A program made the position numbers and the translations under genes. The notes beneath the pieces are model-generated. The model made no database searches. It had not been told where the DNA came from and worked only from the letters and a program-made list of their open reading frames with translations. Shown in pieces: positions 17,541 to 26,786 of a stretch of 64,000 nucleotides of DNA (position 1 is the first letter of the stretch; each line of letters begins with the position of its first letter). This DNA comes from Lelliottia sp. WAP21 (GTDB lineage Bacteria > Pseudomonadota > Gammaproteobacteria > Enterobacterales > Enterobacteriaceae): NCBI RefSeq assembly GCF_020532665.2, contig NZ_JAIWPG020000013.1:1-64000 (forward strand), given 5' to 3'.

Positions 17541-17850
17541 TTCTTACTGGCGCATGCATCAGGCTGACGCTCGTGTCAGCCGTTCCTCCCTCCTCAACAG
17601 AGTGCGTGCGCCATCACATTTCTCATCTTTCTTTAACCTTTTACGCCAGGATCCGTTCAAACAATCAACACCAAAGTCTTTATTATCATAAAGATAGCCG
17701 CCTGCCGACGCATATCCTCTCTGTTTGACAGAAAAATATATCCATGAAAAACTCCCTTTCAACTGGCATATACCAGTTGAAAATTCCGCCGCTATTTTGT
17801 CTGCGCATCATGCATGGCGGAGCACAGCAATCTCTTCTGGAGTAAGCATT
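17541..17850. promoter_or_regulatory. Leader region of the PTS/GH4 cluster
   Basis: This 310-bp gap contains a 7-bp-stem inverted repeat after yajL (17562-17581, no T-tract). It also has a consensus TTGACA at 17725-17730 without a convincing -10 partner, and the 26-bp palindrome at 17757-17782. No gene is supported here. Confidence 0.5.
17757..17782. promoter_or_regulatory. Palindromic operator, probably for the GntR/UTRA regulator
   Basis: TTTCAACTGG and CCAGTTGAAA are perfect 10-bp arms around CATATA. The core ACTGGCATATACCAGT closely resembles operators of HutC-subfamily GntR regulators such as NagR and DasR, which contain TGGT-like and ACCA-like halves. It lies 69 bp before the EIIC start. 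The regulator at 21204-21938 belongs to that subfamily. Confidence 0.68.
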
Positions 17851-19119
17851 GTGATGACATTTCTTGAGAACAGCGTCATTCCTGTCCTGATTCGCGTAGG
17901 GGAAAATAAAATGCTGGTCGCGGTGCGTAACGGCATCGCCCTGACGTTACCCTTTACCATTACCGGCAGCGTGTTTCTGATCCTGGCCAATTTACCCATC
18001 CCCGGCTGGACGGAGTGGCTCGGCCCGTTTGCGGAAAAGCTCAGCGCGCCGGTGGCCGTCACGTTTGGCGCTATTGGCCTGATTTCCGCGATTGGTATCA
18101 GCTATAACCTGGCGAAGGCGTATCAGCTCAACGCGATCACCTGCTGCATCGTCACGCTGGTGGTGTTCTTACTGGCCCAGCTCAACGAGAACTATCAGCT
18201 GAATACGGATAATCTTGGCGCGGCGGGACTGTTTTCCGCCATTATTCTGGCTATTGTCACCGTGCACATTGTGCGTTTTTTTATTCAACATAACGTGGTC
18301 ATTACGCTCCCGGACGGCGTTCCCCCAGCCGTCGCCCAGTCCTTTGCCAGCCTGATCCCTGCGGCCGTCGCCATTACGCTAATCTGGTTCGTCAGGGTGA
18401 TTCTTAACTTTGATATCAACCACTTCTTTACGCTGCTTTTCAGTCCACTGGTGACCGGCTTAGGTTCTTTGCCCGGCATGCTGGTCCTTATCTTTTTGAT
18501 TTCGCTGCTCTGGTGCTGCGGGATTCATGGCGATAACGTGCTCTCGGGTATTACCAGCCCTATTTTTCTTAAGTACATCGCGGAAAACACCCAGGCCTGG
18601 TTACACCACCAGCCTGTTCCCCATATCACCGCAGATGGTTTTTACATCGTATTTATGTGTCTGGGTGGCACAGGCGCCACGATGGGTCTGGTCATGGCGA
18701 TGTTGCGCTCGCGCAGTAAGCTGTATAAATCGGTCGGCAAGCTCTCTCTTCCCTCGGCTCTTTTTTGTATTAACGAGCCGGTGATTTTTGGCTGTCCTAT
18801 CGTCTTTAACCCGCTGCTGATGATCCCCTTCACCCTGACGCCGATGATCCTGTGCACCGCCACCTATACCCTGATGTATTTCGATATTATCGGGCGTCCG
18901 GTTTTACAAATTCCCTGGACGATGCCGCCCATTTTCGCCGCCTGGTTTGTCACCGGTGGCAACATCCCCGCCGTGCTCTGGTCCGTTTGCACCCTGGTGA
19001 TATCAGCCCTCGTCTGGCTGCCCTTCTTCAAACTTGCTGAACGTCGTCAACTGCAAACAGAGGCTGCTGAAGAGAGGCAGCATGACGACGCTGAAACGCT
19101 TTCCCGATCTACCTTGTAA
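17851..19119 (+). CDS. PTS EIIC component, lactose/cellobiose family
   Basis: This membrane EIIC of about 422 residues belongs to the Lac family (CelB/ChbC type) that imports and phosphorylates beta-linked disaccharides. Family signatures are GIHGDNVLSGI and ALFCINEPVIFGCPIVFNP. The GTG at 17851, with GGAG 8 nt upstream, or the ATG at 17854 gives the usual N-terminus (TFLENSVIPVLIRV). The frame extends back to 17725 but would run through the operator. No EIIA or EIIB gene is nearby, so it must borrow partners encoded elsewhere. It is the first gene of EIIC-GH4-NagB-like. Confidence 0.85.
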   Translation: MMTFLENSVIPVLIRVGENKMLVAVRNGIALTLPFTITGSVFLILANLPIPGWTEWLGPFAEKLSAPVAVTFGAIGLISAIGISYNLAKAYQLNAITCCIVTLVVFLLAQLNENYQLNTDNLGAAGLFSAIILAIVTVHIVRFFIQHNVVITLPDGVPPAVAQSFASLIPAAVAITLIWFVRVILNFDINHFFTLLFSPLVTGLGSLPGMLVLIFLISLLWCCGIHGDNVLSGITSPIFLKYIAENTQAWLHHQPVPHITADGFYIVFMCLGGTGATMGLVMAMLRSRSKLYKSVGKLSLPSALFCINEPVIFGCPIVFNPLLMIPFTLTPMILCTATYTLMYFDIIGRPVLQIPWTMPPIFAAWFVTGGNIPAVLWSVCTLVISALVWLPFFKLAERRQLQTEAAEERQHDDAETLSRSTL

Positions 19120-19127
19120 AAGGATCC

Positions 19128-20444
19128 ATGATGAAAAAGCTCAAAATTGTCACGATTGGCGGGGGATCAAGTTACACCCCGGAACTGATTGACGGATTTA
19201 TCAAGCGTTACGCTGAACTTCCTGTTACCGATTACTACCTGCTGGACATTGAAGAAGGGCGAGAGAAGCTGGAAATTGTCGGCAAACTCGCCCAGCGTAT
19301 GGTGGCCGAGGCAGGGCTTCCCATGAAGATCCACCTGACGCTGGACAGAGAAGCGGCGCTGAAAGACGCAGATTTCGTCACTACGCAGCTGCGCGTGGGC
19401 TTTCTCGACGCGCGGATACAGGATGAAAAAATCCCGCTGAAATATGGCGTGCTGGGGCAAGAAACCACCGGGCCCGGCGGATTTATGAAAGCCCAGCGAA
19501 CCATCCCTGTGCTGCTGGATATTTGCCGTGATATGGAAAAATGGTGCCCTGACGCCTGGCTGATCAATTTCACCAACCCGGCGGGTATTGTGACCGAGGC
19601 GATTACGCGGCACAGTGCGATAAAAACCATCGGGATTTGCAGCGGTGCCAACAGCATGATGATGGATATCGCGAAAGCCTATGCCTGCAACAAGTCAGAG
19701 GTATACGCCCGGATTATTGGTCTTAACCATTTGATCTTCGCCGATAAGATTTACGTTAAAGGCGAGGAGATGACCGACGATTTTATCGACAAGCTCGCCC
19801 ATGGCAGCGCGGACAACACCCTGAAAAACATCCCTGACATTGGCTTCTCTTCCCGCTTTGCCCGCGCGCTGCATATGTACCCCATCTCCTATCTCAAGTA
19901 TTACTTCCTGACACGGGAAATGACGGACGCCGCCCTTCAGGACAGTCTGCACAAAGGAACCCGTGGGGAGCAAACCCGTGAAATTGAAAGGAAGCTGTTC
20001 ACCTTGTATCAGGATCCGGCGCTGAATCATAAGCCGAAAGAACTGGAGCAGCGCGGTGGCGCATGGTATTCCGACACGGCCTGCTCGATCATCAGCTCTA
20101 TTTATAACGACAAAAAAGAGATCCACGTTGTGAACACGGTCAACAATGGCACTACGCCGGATCTGCCCGATCGCGTGACGCTGGAAACCAATGCCATGAT
20201 CGACAGGCACGGTGCGCATCCTCTGGCCTATGGTCGTCTGCCGGTCAAAATTCGCGGTCTGATTCAGAGCGTTAAAGCTTATGAAGAGCTGACGGTGGAG
20301 GCCGCGGTCACCGGGGATTACGACACCGCGCTGATGGCGCTCAGCATCAACCCTGTTGTGCCGTCAGCAGCCGTGGCCGAACAGATCCTCGACGACTATC
20401 TGGCTGTAAACCATCTCTATTTACCTCAGTATGCCAAACGCTAA
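19128..20444 (+). CDS. GH4-family 6-phospho-beta-glycosidase
   Basis: This 438-residue enzyme of glycoside hydrolase family 4 (LicH/CelF/ChbF type) hydrolyses 6-phosphorylated disaccharides by an NAD- and Mn-dependent oxidation-elimination route. The dinucleotide-binding GGGSSYTPEL is at residues 11-20. The metal ligands are Cys171 (GICSGAN) and His201 (GLNHL), and INFTNPAGIVTEA is the family core motif. Two adjacent ATGs (19128, 19131) are possible starts. It sits 8 bp after the EIIC gene, so it should cleave what that permease imports. Confidence 0.88.
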   Translation: MMKKLKIVTIGGGSSYTPELIDGFIKRYAELPVTDYYLLDIEEGREKLEIVGKLAQRMVAEAGLPMKIHLTLDREAALKDADFVTTQLRVGFLDARIQDEKIPLKYGVLGQETTGPGGFMKAQRTIPVLLDICRDMEKWCPDAWLINFTNPAGIVTEAITRHSAIKTIGICSGANSMMMDIAKAYACNKSEVYARIIGLNHLIFADKIYVKGEEMTDDFIDKLAHGSADNTLKNIPDIGFSSRFARALHMYPISYLKYYFLTREMTDAALQDSLHKGTRGEQTREIERKLFTLYQDPALNHKPKELEQRGGAWYSDTACSIISSIYNDKKEIHVVNTVNNGTTPDLPDRVTLETNAMIDRHGAHPLAYGRLPVKIRGLIQSVKAYEELTVEAAVTGDYDTALMALSINPVVPSAAVAEQILDDYLAVNHLYLPQYAKR

Positions 20445-20453
20445 GGAACTGCA

Positions 20454-21176
20454 ATGAACGTGGAAATTGTCGACAATTATCAGGCGCTGAGCGCGACTGT
20501 TGCGCAGCGCATTATAAAAACCGTAAAGGAAAAGCCGGACGCACTGATTTGCATTGCCGGGGGCGATACGCCGCTGGGCGTTTTCAAAGCGCTGGTAGAA
20601 GCCAGCCGCAAAGGTGATGTTGATTTTACGCAGACCGCATTTGTTGGCCTGGACGAATGGCTGGGGCTGAGCAAAGCCGACAAAGGCAGTTGCCGTGAAA
20701 TGGTCTGGGGACACTTTTTCGATCATCTCACGCTGCGAGAGGAGCAAATCTGCTTTTTTGACGGCAGAACGGCGTGCTCTGCCGAAGAGTGTCAGCGCGT
20801 GGACCGTTTTATTGCCGATCGCGGGGGCATCAGCCTGGTCGTACTCGGGATCGGCATGAACGGACATATCGGCTTCAACGAACCTGGCGCGCCTACGGAC
20901 ACGTATTGTCATGTTGTGGATCTTGATGCGGTCACCCAGTCCGTTTCCGCGAAATATTTTGATCGGCAGCGTCAGGTGAAGCAAGGCATTACGCTTGGGA
21001 TGAAAACGATCCTTGAGGCGCATGCCGTCATTCTGATGGCAAGCGGGGAGAAGAAAGCGGATATCGTGGCGCAAACCGTTCGCGAAGCGGCGACACCCGC
21101 CATCCCAGCCACCTTACTCAAGCCCCATCCACGTTTGCAGGTGGTGGTAGACAAACCGGCGGCATCGCGTCTTTAA
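20454..21176 (+). CDS. NagB/AgaI-like sugar-phosphate isomerase/deaminase
   Basis: This 240-residue protein belongs to the glucosamine-6-phosphate deaminase superfamily. It has LDEWLGL around Asp67 and GIGMNGHIGFNEPG at residues 132-145. The Asp of the NagB D-G-H-I motif is replaced by Asn136. E. coli AgaI shows the same replacement as I recall it, so this is closer to AgaI than to NagB, and deaminase activity is uncertain. It follows the GH4 gene by 9 bp. Its presence hints that the imported disaccharide contains an amino sugar, but this is inference. Confidence 0.8.
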   Translation: MNVEIVDNYQALSATVAQRIIKTVKEKPDALICIAGGDTPLGVFKALVEASRKGDVDFTQTAFVGLDEWLGLSKADKGSCREMVWGHFFDHLTLREEQICFFDGRTACSAEECQRVDRFIADRGGISLVVLGIGMNGHIGFNEPGAPTDTYCHVVDLDAVTQSVSAKYFDRQRQVKQGITLGMKTILEAHAVILMASGEKKADIVAQTVREAATPAIPATLLKPHPRLQVVVDKPAASRL

Positions 21177-21183
21177 GGCGTCA

Positions 21184-21205
21184 AACAGGCGCGGGAGCGC
21201 CTGTT
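21184..21205. terminator. Hairpin between the convergent NagB-like and gntR genes
   Basis: AACAGGCGC and GCGCCTGTT form a perfect 9-bp stem with a GGGA loop. It overlaps the gntR stop codon. The T-tract is short, so termination strength is uncertain. Confidence 0.5.
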
Positions 21206-21938
21206 ATCTTTCAATGCGCATATTCTTCACGCGAAAAATATCGGCGCGATTATAGCTGGTGGAGTAGTTAAATACGCGCTTGTCATCAAGACGGGTCACT
21301 TCGGTAATTTTAAGCATCGCCTGGCCGGGCGCAATTGCGAGCAGCGAAGCCATCTCATCGTCAAACAGCGCGGCTTCAATCAGTGAGTCTGCATCTTTTA
21401 TTTTTCTGCCGGTACAGGCTTCGATGTATTCGTACAACGAGCCTTGCTCAAGCACCTGTCGCGGAATATCCGGAATCACCTGCAGCGGGATATTGCTGTC
21501 TTCGACCAGCACAGGCTGACCGTCCAGCAGGCGCACGCGGCGAATAAAATAGACCTCGTCGCCAGGCTTAATCTCAAGATGCCGGGCAAGCGTTTCATCG
21601 GCCTGAAGGGTCGTCAGGGTGATTAAGCGGCTGGAGACCTTGACCCGCCCCTGAAACTCGCGGGAAAAGCCGAGGATACTGTCGCTCTTTTCATTATTGA
21701 GAATATAGATATTACTGGCCGTATTCTTGAGCACAAACATGCCCTTACCGTGAATACGCTCGATGTACCCTTCCTGCACCAGATTAGCCATCGCTTTTTG
21801 CACCGTTACGCGCGTCACCTGATAAAGGCTCGCCAGTTCGCGTTCGGAAGGAATGTTCTCCCCTTTTTGGTACTTTTGGTCGAGAATATCTTGTTTAATT
21901 TTCTCTTTAATTTCCCAGTACTTGTGCCTGATTTGCAT
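21204..21938 (-). CDS. GntR-family regulator, HutC/UTRA subfamily
   Basis: This 244-residue regulator has an N-terminal winged helix (about residues 5-70, with PSERELASLYQVTRVTVQKAM) and a C-terminal UTRA ligand domain. UTRA regulators of PTS operons usually sense sugar phosphates. It is convergent with the EIIC-GH4-NagB-like operon and is its most likely repressor, through the palindrome at 17757-17782. I found no second clear operator before its own gene. Confidence 0.87.
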   Translation of the reverse strand: MQIRHKYWEIKEKIKQDILDQKYQKGENIPSERELASLYQVTRVTVQKAMANLVQEGYIERIHGKGMFVLKNTASNIYILNNEKSDSILGFSREFQGRVKVSSRLITLTTLQADETLARHLEIKPGDEVYFIRRVRLLDGQPVLVEDSNIPLQVIPDIPRQVLEQGSLYEYIEACTGRKIKDADSLIEAALFDDEMASLLAIAPGQAMLKITEVTRLDDKRVFNYSTSYNRADIFRVKNMRIER

Positions 21939-21996
21939 CCTGTCCTCGCGCTCCGGGCTGGTGTCGATACTTTACCACTTCTCTTCAATTTGAAAA

Positions 21997-22028
21997 TAAA
22001 AAAGCCGGGTGGCTACGCCGACCCGGCT
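21997..22028 (-). terminator. thiI terminator
   Basis: Read on the minus strand, AGCCGGGT and ACCCGGCT form an 8-bp stem followed by a TTTTTTATTTT tract. It starts 19 bp after the thiI stop. Confidence 0.85.
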
Positions 22029-22046
22029 CTGTCACCGCACGCTCAA

Positions 22047-23495
22047 CTAGGGGCGATACACTTTCACATTGGTGAAGCCCTGCTCGCGCAGATAGAGCGC
22101 CTGCAGACGGCTCATCACGCCGCGTTCACACCACAGGAGCCAGGTTTTGCTCTGATCGAGATCGCCAAATTTGGTGCTCAGTTTGTAGAACGGCAACGAA
22201 ATGACGTCCACCCCTTCCACATTCAGAGGGTGCGCTTCCTGTTCGTCGACAGAACGAATATCCAGAATGGCATCGTTGGCACCAAACCCGTTCACCGTCT
22301 CAACTTCAACCACCTCTTCAGCGGTCTGCTGAGCGATTTCGCGGATATCGACGTTGTTGGCTTCCGCCACGACTTTATCCAGAATCGCGAAATCAAAGTT
22401 TTGCTCTTCCGCTTCGATCTTCGCCTTCACCGCTTTTACGGTTGGGCTTTTCGAGATCACGCCGCAATATTCCGGCATGGTACGGGCAAAATCTTCGGTG
22501 CCGATTGCCCGCGCGATATCGATGATATGCTCTTTGTCGTGGGAAATCAGCGGACGCAGAATCAGCGTGTCCGATACGTTGTCGATAAGACGCAGGTTGG
22601 TCAGCGTCTGGCTGGAGACCTGCCCCAGCGCTTCACCGGTGACCAGCGCCTGAACGCCGTAGCGCTCAGCAACCTGAGAGGCCGCACGCACCATCATACG
22701 CTTTAACACCACACCCATCTGCCCGTCGTCAACTTTCTCAAGGATTTCACCCACGACAGGTTCAAAATTGATGGCCACAAAGCGGACGCGGTGGGAGCTG
22801 CCAAAACGCTTCCACAGATAATGTGCCACCTGACGTACGCCAATTTCATGCGCGGCGCCGCCCAGGTTAAAGAAGCAGTAGTGTACACGGCAGCCGCGAC
22901 GCATCAGCATATAGCTGGACACGCCGGAGTCGAAACCGCCCGAGATGAGCGACAAGACATCTTCCTGGGTCCCAATCGGATAACCGCCGATACCTTCGTA
23001 GCGGCCTTTCACCAGCAGTAATCGATCGTTTTCGATCTCCAGATTAACGGTGACGTCCGGGCGCGTCAGCTTCACGTGCGCTGACGCAATGTGCTGATTG
23101 AAACCGCCGCCGATGTAGCGTTCGGCTTCAATAGAGGTGAACTCGTGCTTGCCGCGGCGCTTAACGCGAACGCAGAACGATTTCCCTTCAACTTCCGGGC
23201 GGAACTGTTCCAGCGCTTTTTCGAAAATATCGTGAAGCGAGGTAAATGGCACATCTTCGACATCGAGAATATGATGGATCCCGGGAATACGCGTGAGCGC
23301 ATCGCGGATATCCAGACGCTGGCTTTCGTCTTTGGCGCGGACCTCAATGTGATCCCAGTGGCGAACAATCGCGAGCGTTTCTTCGTATTCTTTTAATACG
23401 TTACGAATGTTTCCGGTCAATATTTTAATAAAGCGCAACCGCACAGATTGGCTTTTGATGGTGATTTCCGGGAACAATTTAATGATAAACTTCAT
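22047..23495 (-). CDS. thiI: tRNA 4-thiouridine synthase / thiamin thiazole sulfurtransferase ThiI
   Basis: This 482-residue protein has the same length as E. coli ThiI. It has an N-terminal ferredoxin-like region and THUMP domain, a PP-loop ATP pyrophosphatase ([12 protein letters not shown]), and a C-terminal rhodanese domain with the catalytic Cys in [10 protein letters not shown]. It makes 4-thiouridine at position 8 of tRNA and supplies sulfur for the thiamin thiazole. The start at 23495 ([10 protein letters not shown]) is the family start; upstream in-frame codons are not supported. It is divergent from xseB. Confidence 0.96.
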   Translation of the reverse strand: MKFIIKLFPEITIKSQSVRLRFIKILTGNIRNVLKEYEETLAIVRHWDHIEVRAKDESQRLDIRDALTRIPGIHHILDVEDVPFTSLHDIFEKALEQFRPEVEGKSFCVRVKRRGKHEFTSIEAERYIGGGFNQHIASAHVKLTRPDVTVNLEIENDRLLLVKGRYEGIGGYPIGTQEDVLSLISGGFDSGVSSYMLMRRGCRVHYCFFNLGGAAHEIGVRQVAHYLWKRFGSSHRVRFVAINFEPVVGEILEKVDDGQMGVVLKRMMVRAASQVAERYGVQALVTGEALGQVSSQTLTNLRLIDNVSDTLILRPLISHDKEHIIDIARAIGTEDFARTMPEYCGVISKSPTVKAVKAKIEAEEQNFDFAILDKVVAEANNVDIREIAQQTAEEVVEVETVNGFGANDAILDIRSVDEQEAHPLNVEGVDVISLPFYKLSTKFGDLDQSKTWLLWCERGVMSRLQALYLREQGFTNVKVYRP

Positions 23496-23690
23496 GGCGG
23501 CAATATTTCTTTGGCAAGCCCGTTGAGGCTTGTAATGGAAGAGTACAGCAGCCTGCATATCCACCAGGCTGCATCCAGGCGCGGAAGTATACCACCATCG
23601 TGGCGCTCCTGTGCACATTGCGCGTTATTTGCTAATTGTCCCGAGTCCGTTACCATATCCGGGCTGAATATATGAGAGTCGACATTCACT

Positions 23691-23933
23691 ATGCCAAAGA
23701 AAAATGATGCACCGGCCAGCTTCGAAACTGCGCTGAGTGAACTGGAGAACATTGTGACGCGCCTCGAAAGTGGCGATCTGCCACTGGAAGATGCGCTCAA
23801 CGAATTCGAACGCGGCGTGCAGCTTGCGCGGCAGGGTCAGGTAAAACTGCAACAGGCTGAACAACGCGTGCAGATCCTGCTCTCCGATAGCGAAACCGCA
23901 GCCACCACGCCCTTCACGCCGGACGCCGAGTAA
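23691..23933 (+). CDS. xseB: Exodeoxyribonuclease VII small subunit XseB
   Basis: This 80-residue protein equals the E. coli length and carries the family core [26 protein letters not shown]. It assembles with XseA to form a single-strand-specific exonuclease. It is the first gene of xseB-ispA-dxs, 1 bp from ispA, and is divergent from thiI. Confidence 0.95.
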   Translation: MPKKNDAPASFETALSELENIVTRLESGDLPLEDALNEFERGVQLARQGQVKLQQAEQRVQILLSDSETAATTPFTPDAE

Positions 23934-23934
23934 C

Positions 23935-24834
23935 ATGGACTTTACCCACGCGCTTCAGGCGCGCGTTGAGCGAGCCAACGAGGCATTGCGCCGTTTTATT
24001 GAACCGCAGCCTTTTCAGAACACTCCACTGGTTGAGGCGATGCACTATGGCGCACTCTTAGGTGGAAAACGTCTGCGCCCGTTTCTGGTTTACGCCACGG
24101 GCAATATGTTTGGCATCAGTGACACCACGCTGGACGCGCCGGCTGCGGCCGTAGAGTGCATTCACGCTTATTCATTGATCCATGACGATTTACCGGCGAT
24201 GGACGATGACGATCTGCGTCGCGGACAGCCGACCTGTCACATCAAGTTTGGCGAAGCCAATGCCATTCTGGCGGGCGACGCATTACAGACGCTGGCGTTC
24301 TCCATCTTAAGCGATGCGCCAATGACTGAGGTGGCCGACCGCGATCGTCTGGCGATGGTCTCCGAGCTGGCAATGGCCAGTGGCGTGGCCGGTATGTGCG
24401 GGGGTCAGGCGCTGGATCTGGAGGCCGAAGGACGTCAGGTTAATCTGGAACAGCTGGAACGGATCCACCGTCATAAAACCGGTGCCCTCATCCGTGCCGC
24501 CGTCCGTCTGGGCGCGCTGAGTGCGGGCGAGCGCGGGCGTAATGCGCTGCCGATCCTTGACCGATACGCCGACAGTATTGGTCTGGCATTCCAGGTTCAG
24601 GATGACATTCTGGATGTGGTGGGCGATACTGCAACATTGGGAAAACGTCAGGGTGCGGATCAGCAGCTTGGCAAAAGTACCTACCCCGCACTGCTGGGCC
24701 TTGAGCAAGCCCAACGTAAAGCCCGGGATCTGATTGATGATGCCCGCCAGTCACTAAATCAGCTGGCGGCACAGGCACTGGATACCTCGGCACTGGAAGC
24801 GCTAGCGGACTATATAATCCAGCGTGATAAATAA
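23935..24834 (+). CDS. ispA: Farnesyl diphosphate synthase IspA
   Basis: This 299-residue trans-prenyltransferase joins isopentenyl diphosphate to dimethylallyl and geranyl diphosphates. The first Asp-rich motif is in LIHDDLPAMDDDDLRRG and the second in FQVQDDILD. It sits between xseB and dxs, the usual isoprenoid operon. Confidence 0.96.
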   Translation: MDFTHALQARVERANEALRRFIEPQPFQNTPLVEAMHYGALLGGKRLRPFLVYATGNMFGISDTTLDAPAAAVECIHAYSLIHDDLPAMDDDDLRRGQPTCHIKFGEANAILAGDALQTLAFSILSDAPMTEVADRDRLAMVSELAMASGVAGMCGGQALDLEAEGRQVNLEQLERIHRHKTGALIRAAVRLGALSAGERGRNALPILDRYADSIGLAFQVQDDILDVVGDTATLGKRQGADQQLGKSTYPALLGLEQAQRKARDLIDDARQSLNQLAAQALDTSALEALADYIIQRDK

Positions 24835-24858
24835 ACACACTATCTCGATGAGCCTTTG

Positions 24859-26721
24859 ATGAGTTTTGATATTGCCAAATACCCGACGCTGGCGTTGGTA
24901 GACTCCACCCAGGAGTTACGTCTGTTGCCAAAAGAGAGCCTGCCGAAGCTGTGCGACGAACTGCGTCGTTATCTGCTCGACAGCGTGAGTCGATCCAGCG
25001 GACATTTCGCCTCCGGGCTTGGCACGGTTGAGCTGACGGTTGCGCTGCACTACGTCTATAACACCCCATTCGATCAGTTGATCTGGGATGTCGGGCATCA
25101 GGCATATCCACACAAAATTCTTACGGGCCGTCGGGATAAAATAGGCACCATTCGCCAGAAAGGGGGCCTGCATCCGTTCCCGTGGCGCGGTGAAAGTGAA
25201 TACGACGTCTTAAGCGTCGGCCACTCCTCTACCTCTATCTCTGCCGGAATCGGCATTGCCGTGGCGGCTGAAAAAGAGAACAAACAGCGCCGTACCGTTT
25301 GTGTCATTGGCGATGGCGCCATCACCGCCGGCATGGCGTTTGAGGCCATGAACCACGCGGGTGATATTAAGCCGGATATGCTGGTGGTCCTTAACGACAA
25401 TGAAATGTCGATCTCCGAAAACGTCGGCGCGCTCAACAACCATCTGGCACAGCTGCTTTCCGGCAAGCTTTACTCTACCCTGCGTGAGGGCGGAAAAAAG
25501 GTTTTCTCCGGCGTGCCGCCGATTAAAGAGTTGCTCAAACGCACCGAAGAACATATCAAAGGCATGGTGGTGCCGGGCACACTCTTCGAAGAGCTGGGCT
25601 TTAACTATATCGGCCCGGTAGACGGACACGATGTACTGGGGCTGGTCACCACGCTGAAGAATATGCGCGATCTGAAAGGTCCGCAGTTCCTGCACATCAT
25701 GACTAAAAAAGGGCGCGGCTACGAGCCAGCAGAAAAAGACCCGATTACCTTCCACGCCGTACCCAAATTTGACCCAACCAGCGGTTGCCTGCCAAAAAGC
25801 AGTGGCGGCATGCCGAGCTATTCTAAAATCTTTGGCGACTGGCTGTGTGAAACGGCGGCCAAAGACAGCAAGCTAATGGCGGTAACACCTGCGATGCGCG
25901 AAGGCTCGGGCATGGTTGAGTTTTCAAAAAAATATCCTGACCAGTATTTCGACGTGGCGATTGCCGAGCAGCACGCGGTAACGTTCGCGGCGGGTCTGGC
26001 GATTGGCGGCTATAAGCCGATTGTTGCCATCTACTCGACCTTCCTGCAACGCGCTTACGATCAAGTGATCCATGACGTCGCGATTCAGAAACTGCCGGTG
26101 CTGTTTGCTATCGACCGCGCCGGTATTGTGGGCGCTGACGGCCAGACGCATCAGGGGGCATTTGATATCTCCTTCCTGCGCTGTGTACCAGGCATGGTTA
26201 TCATGACGCCAAGTGATGAAAACGAGTGTCGCCAGATGTTGTATACCGGCTATCACTATCAGGATGGCCCAAGCGCCGTCCGTTATCCGCGTGGTAATGC
26301 GGTGGGTGTTGAACTGACGCCGCTGGAAAAACTGCCGTTAGGTAAAGGCGTGGTGAAACGCGAGGGTGAAAAGCTGGCGATCCTGAACTTCGGGACGTTA
26401 ATGCCGGAAGCGGCGAAAGTCGCGGAATCGCTCAACGCAACGCTGGTGGACATGCGTTTCGTCAAACCGCTGGATGAAACCCTGATTCTGGAGATGGCCG
26501 CGCGTCACGATGCGCTGATCACCCTGGAAGAGAACGCCATTATGGGCGGGGCAGGCAGCGGCGTGAACGAAGTGCTTATGGCGCATCGCCAGGTCGTTCC
26601 TGTGTTAAACCTGGGTCTGCCGGATTACTTTATCCCGCAAGGCACGCAGGACGAAGCCCGCGCCGGAATTGGCCTTGACGCGGCAGGTATTGAAGCCAAA
26701 ATCCACAGCTGGCTGGCCTAA
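24859..26721 (+). CDS. dxs: 1-deoxy-D-xylulose-5-phosphate synthase Dxs
   Basis: This 620-residue thiamin-diphosphate enzyme condenses pyruvate and glyceraldehyde 3-phosphate, the first step of the MEP isoprenoid pathway and a precursor step for thiamin and pyridoxal. The diphosphate-binding motif [15 protein letters not shown] and the catalytic-His region [12 protein letters not shown] are intact. The start at 24859 matches the family; a TTG one codon upstream is in frame but unneeded. Confidence 0.97.
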   Translation: MSFDIAKYPTLALVDSTQELRLLPKESLPKLCDELRRYLLDSVSRSSGHFASGLGTVELTVALHYVYNTPFDQLIWDVGHQAYPHKILTGRRDKIGTIRQKGGLHPFPWRGESEYDVLSVGHSSTSISAGIGIAVAAEKENKQRRTVCVIGDGAITAGMAFEAMNHAGDIKPDMLVVLNDNEMSISENVGALNNHLAQLLSGKLYSTLREGGKKVFSGVPPIKELLKRTEEHIKGMVVPGTLFEELGFNYIGPVDGHDVLGLVTTLKNMRDLKGPQFLHIMTKKGRGYEPAEKDPITFHAVPKFDPTSGCLPKSSGGMPSYSKIFGDWLCETAAKDSKLMAVTPAMREGSGMVEFSKKYPDQYFDVAIAEQHAVTFAAGLAIGGYKPIVAIYSTFLQRAYDQVIHDVAIQKLPVLFAIDRAGIVGADGQTHQGAFDISFLRCVPGMVIMTPSDENECRQMLYTGYHYQDGPSAVRYPRGNAVGVELTPLEKLPLGKGVVKREGEKLAILNFGTLMPEAAKVAESLNATLVDMRFVKPLDETLILEMAARHDALITLEENAIMGGAGSGVNEVLMAHRQVVPVLNLGLPDYFIPQGTQDEARAGIGLDAAGIEAKIHSWLA

Positions 26722-26746
26722 TTCCTCCCCTTTCCGCTCCTGCTAT

Positions 26747-26767
26747 GCTTAAAGGACGATTTTAAGC
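26747..26767. promoter_or_regulatory. Inverted repeat between dxs and yajO
   Basis: GCTTAAA (26747-26753) and TTTAAGC (26761-26767) are perfect 7-bp arms, 19 bp before the yajO start. It may be an operator or a weak hairpin; no regulator is evident. Confidence 0.3.
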
Positions 26768-26786
26768 AATCAGCAGGAGTGGAAGC

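Noticed and set aside
17725-17850. N-terminal extension of the PTS EIIC to the ATG at 17725
   Set aside because: It would read through the palindromic operator, the residues do not look like a membrane-protein N-terminus, and a well-placed GGAG precedes 17851.
20454-21176. Straightforward annotation as NagB
   Set aside because: The catalytic D-G-H-I motif has Asn in place of Asp and the sequence looks closer to AgaI; plain deaminase activity should not be assumed.
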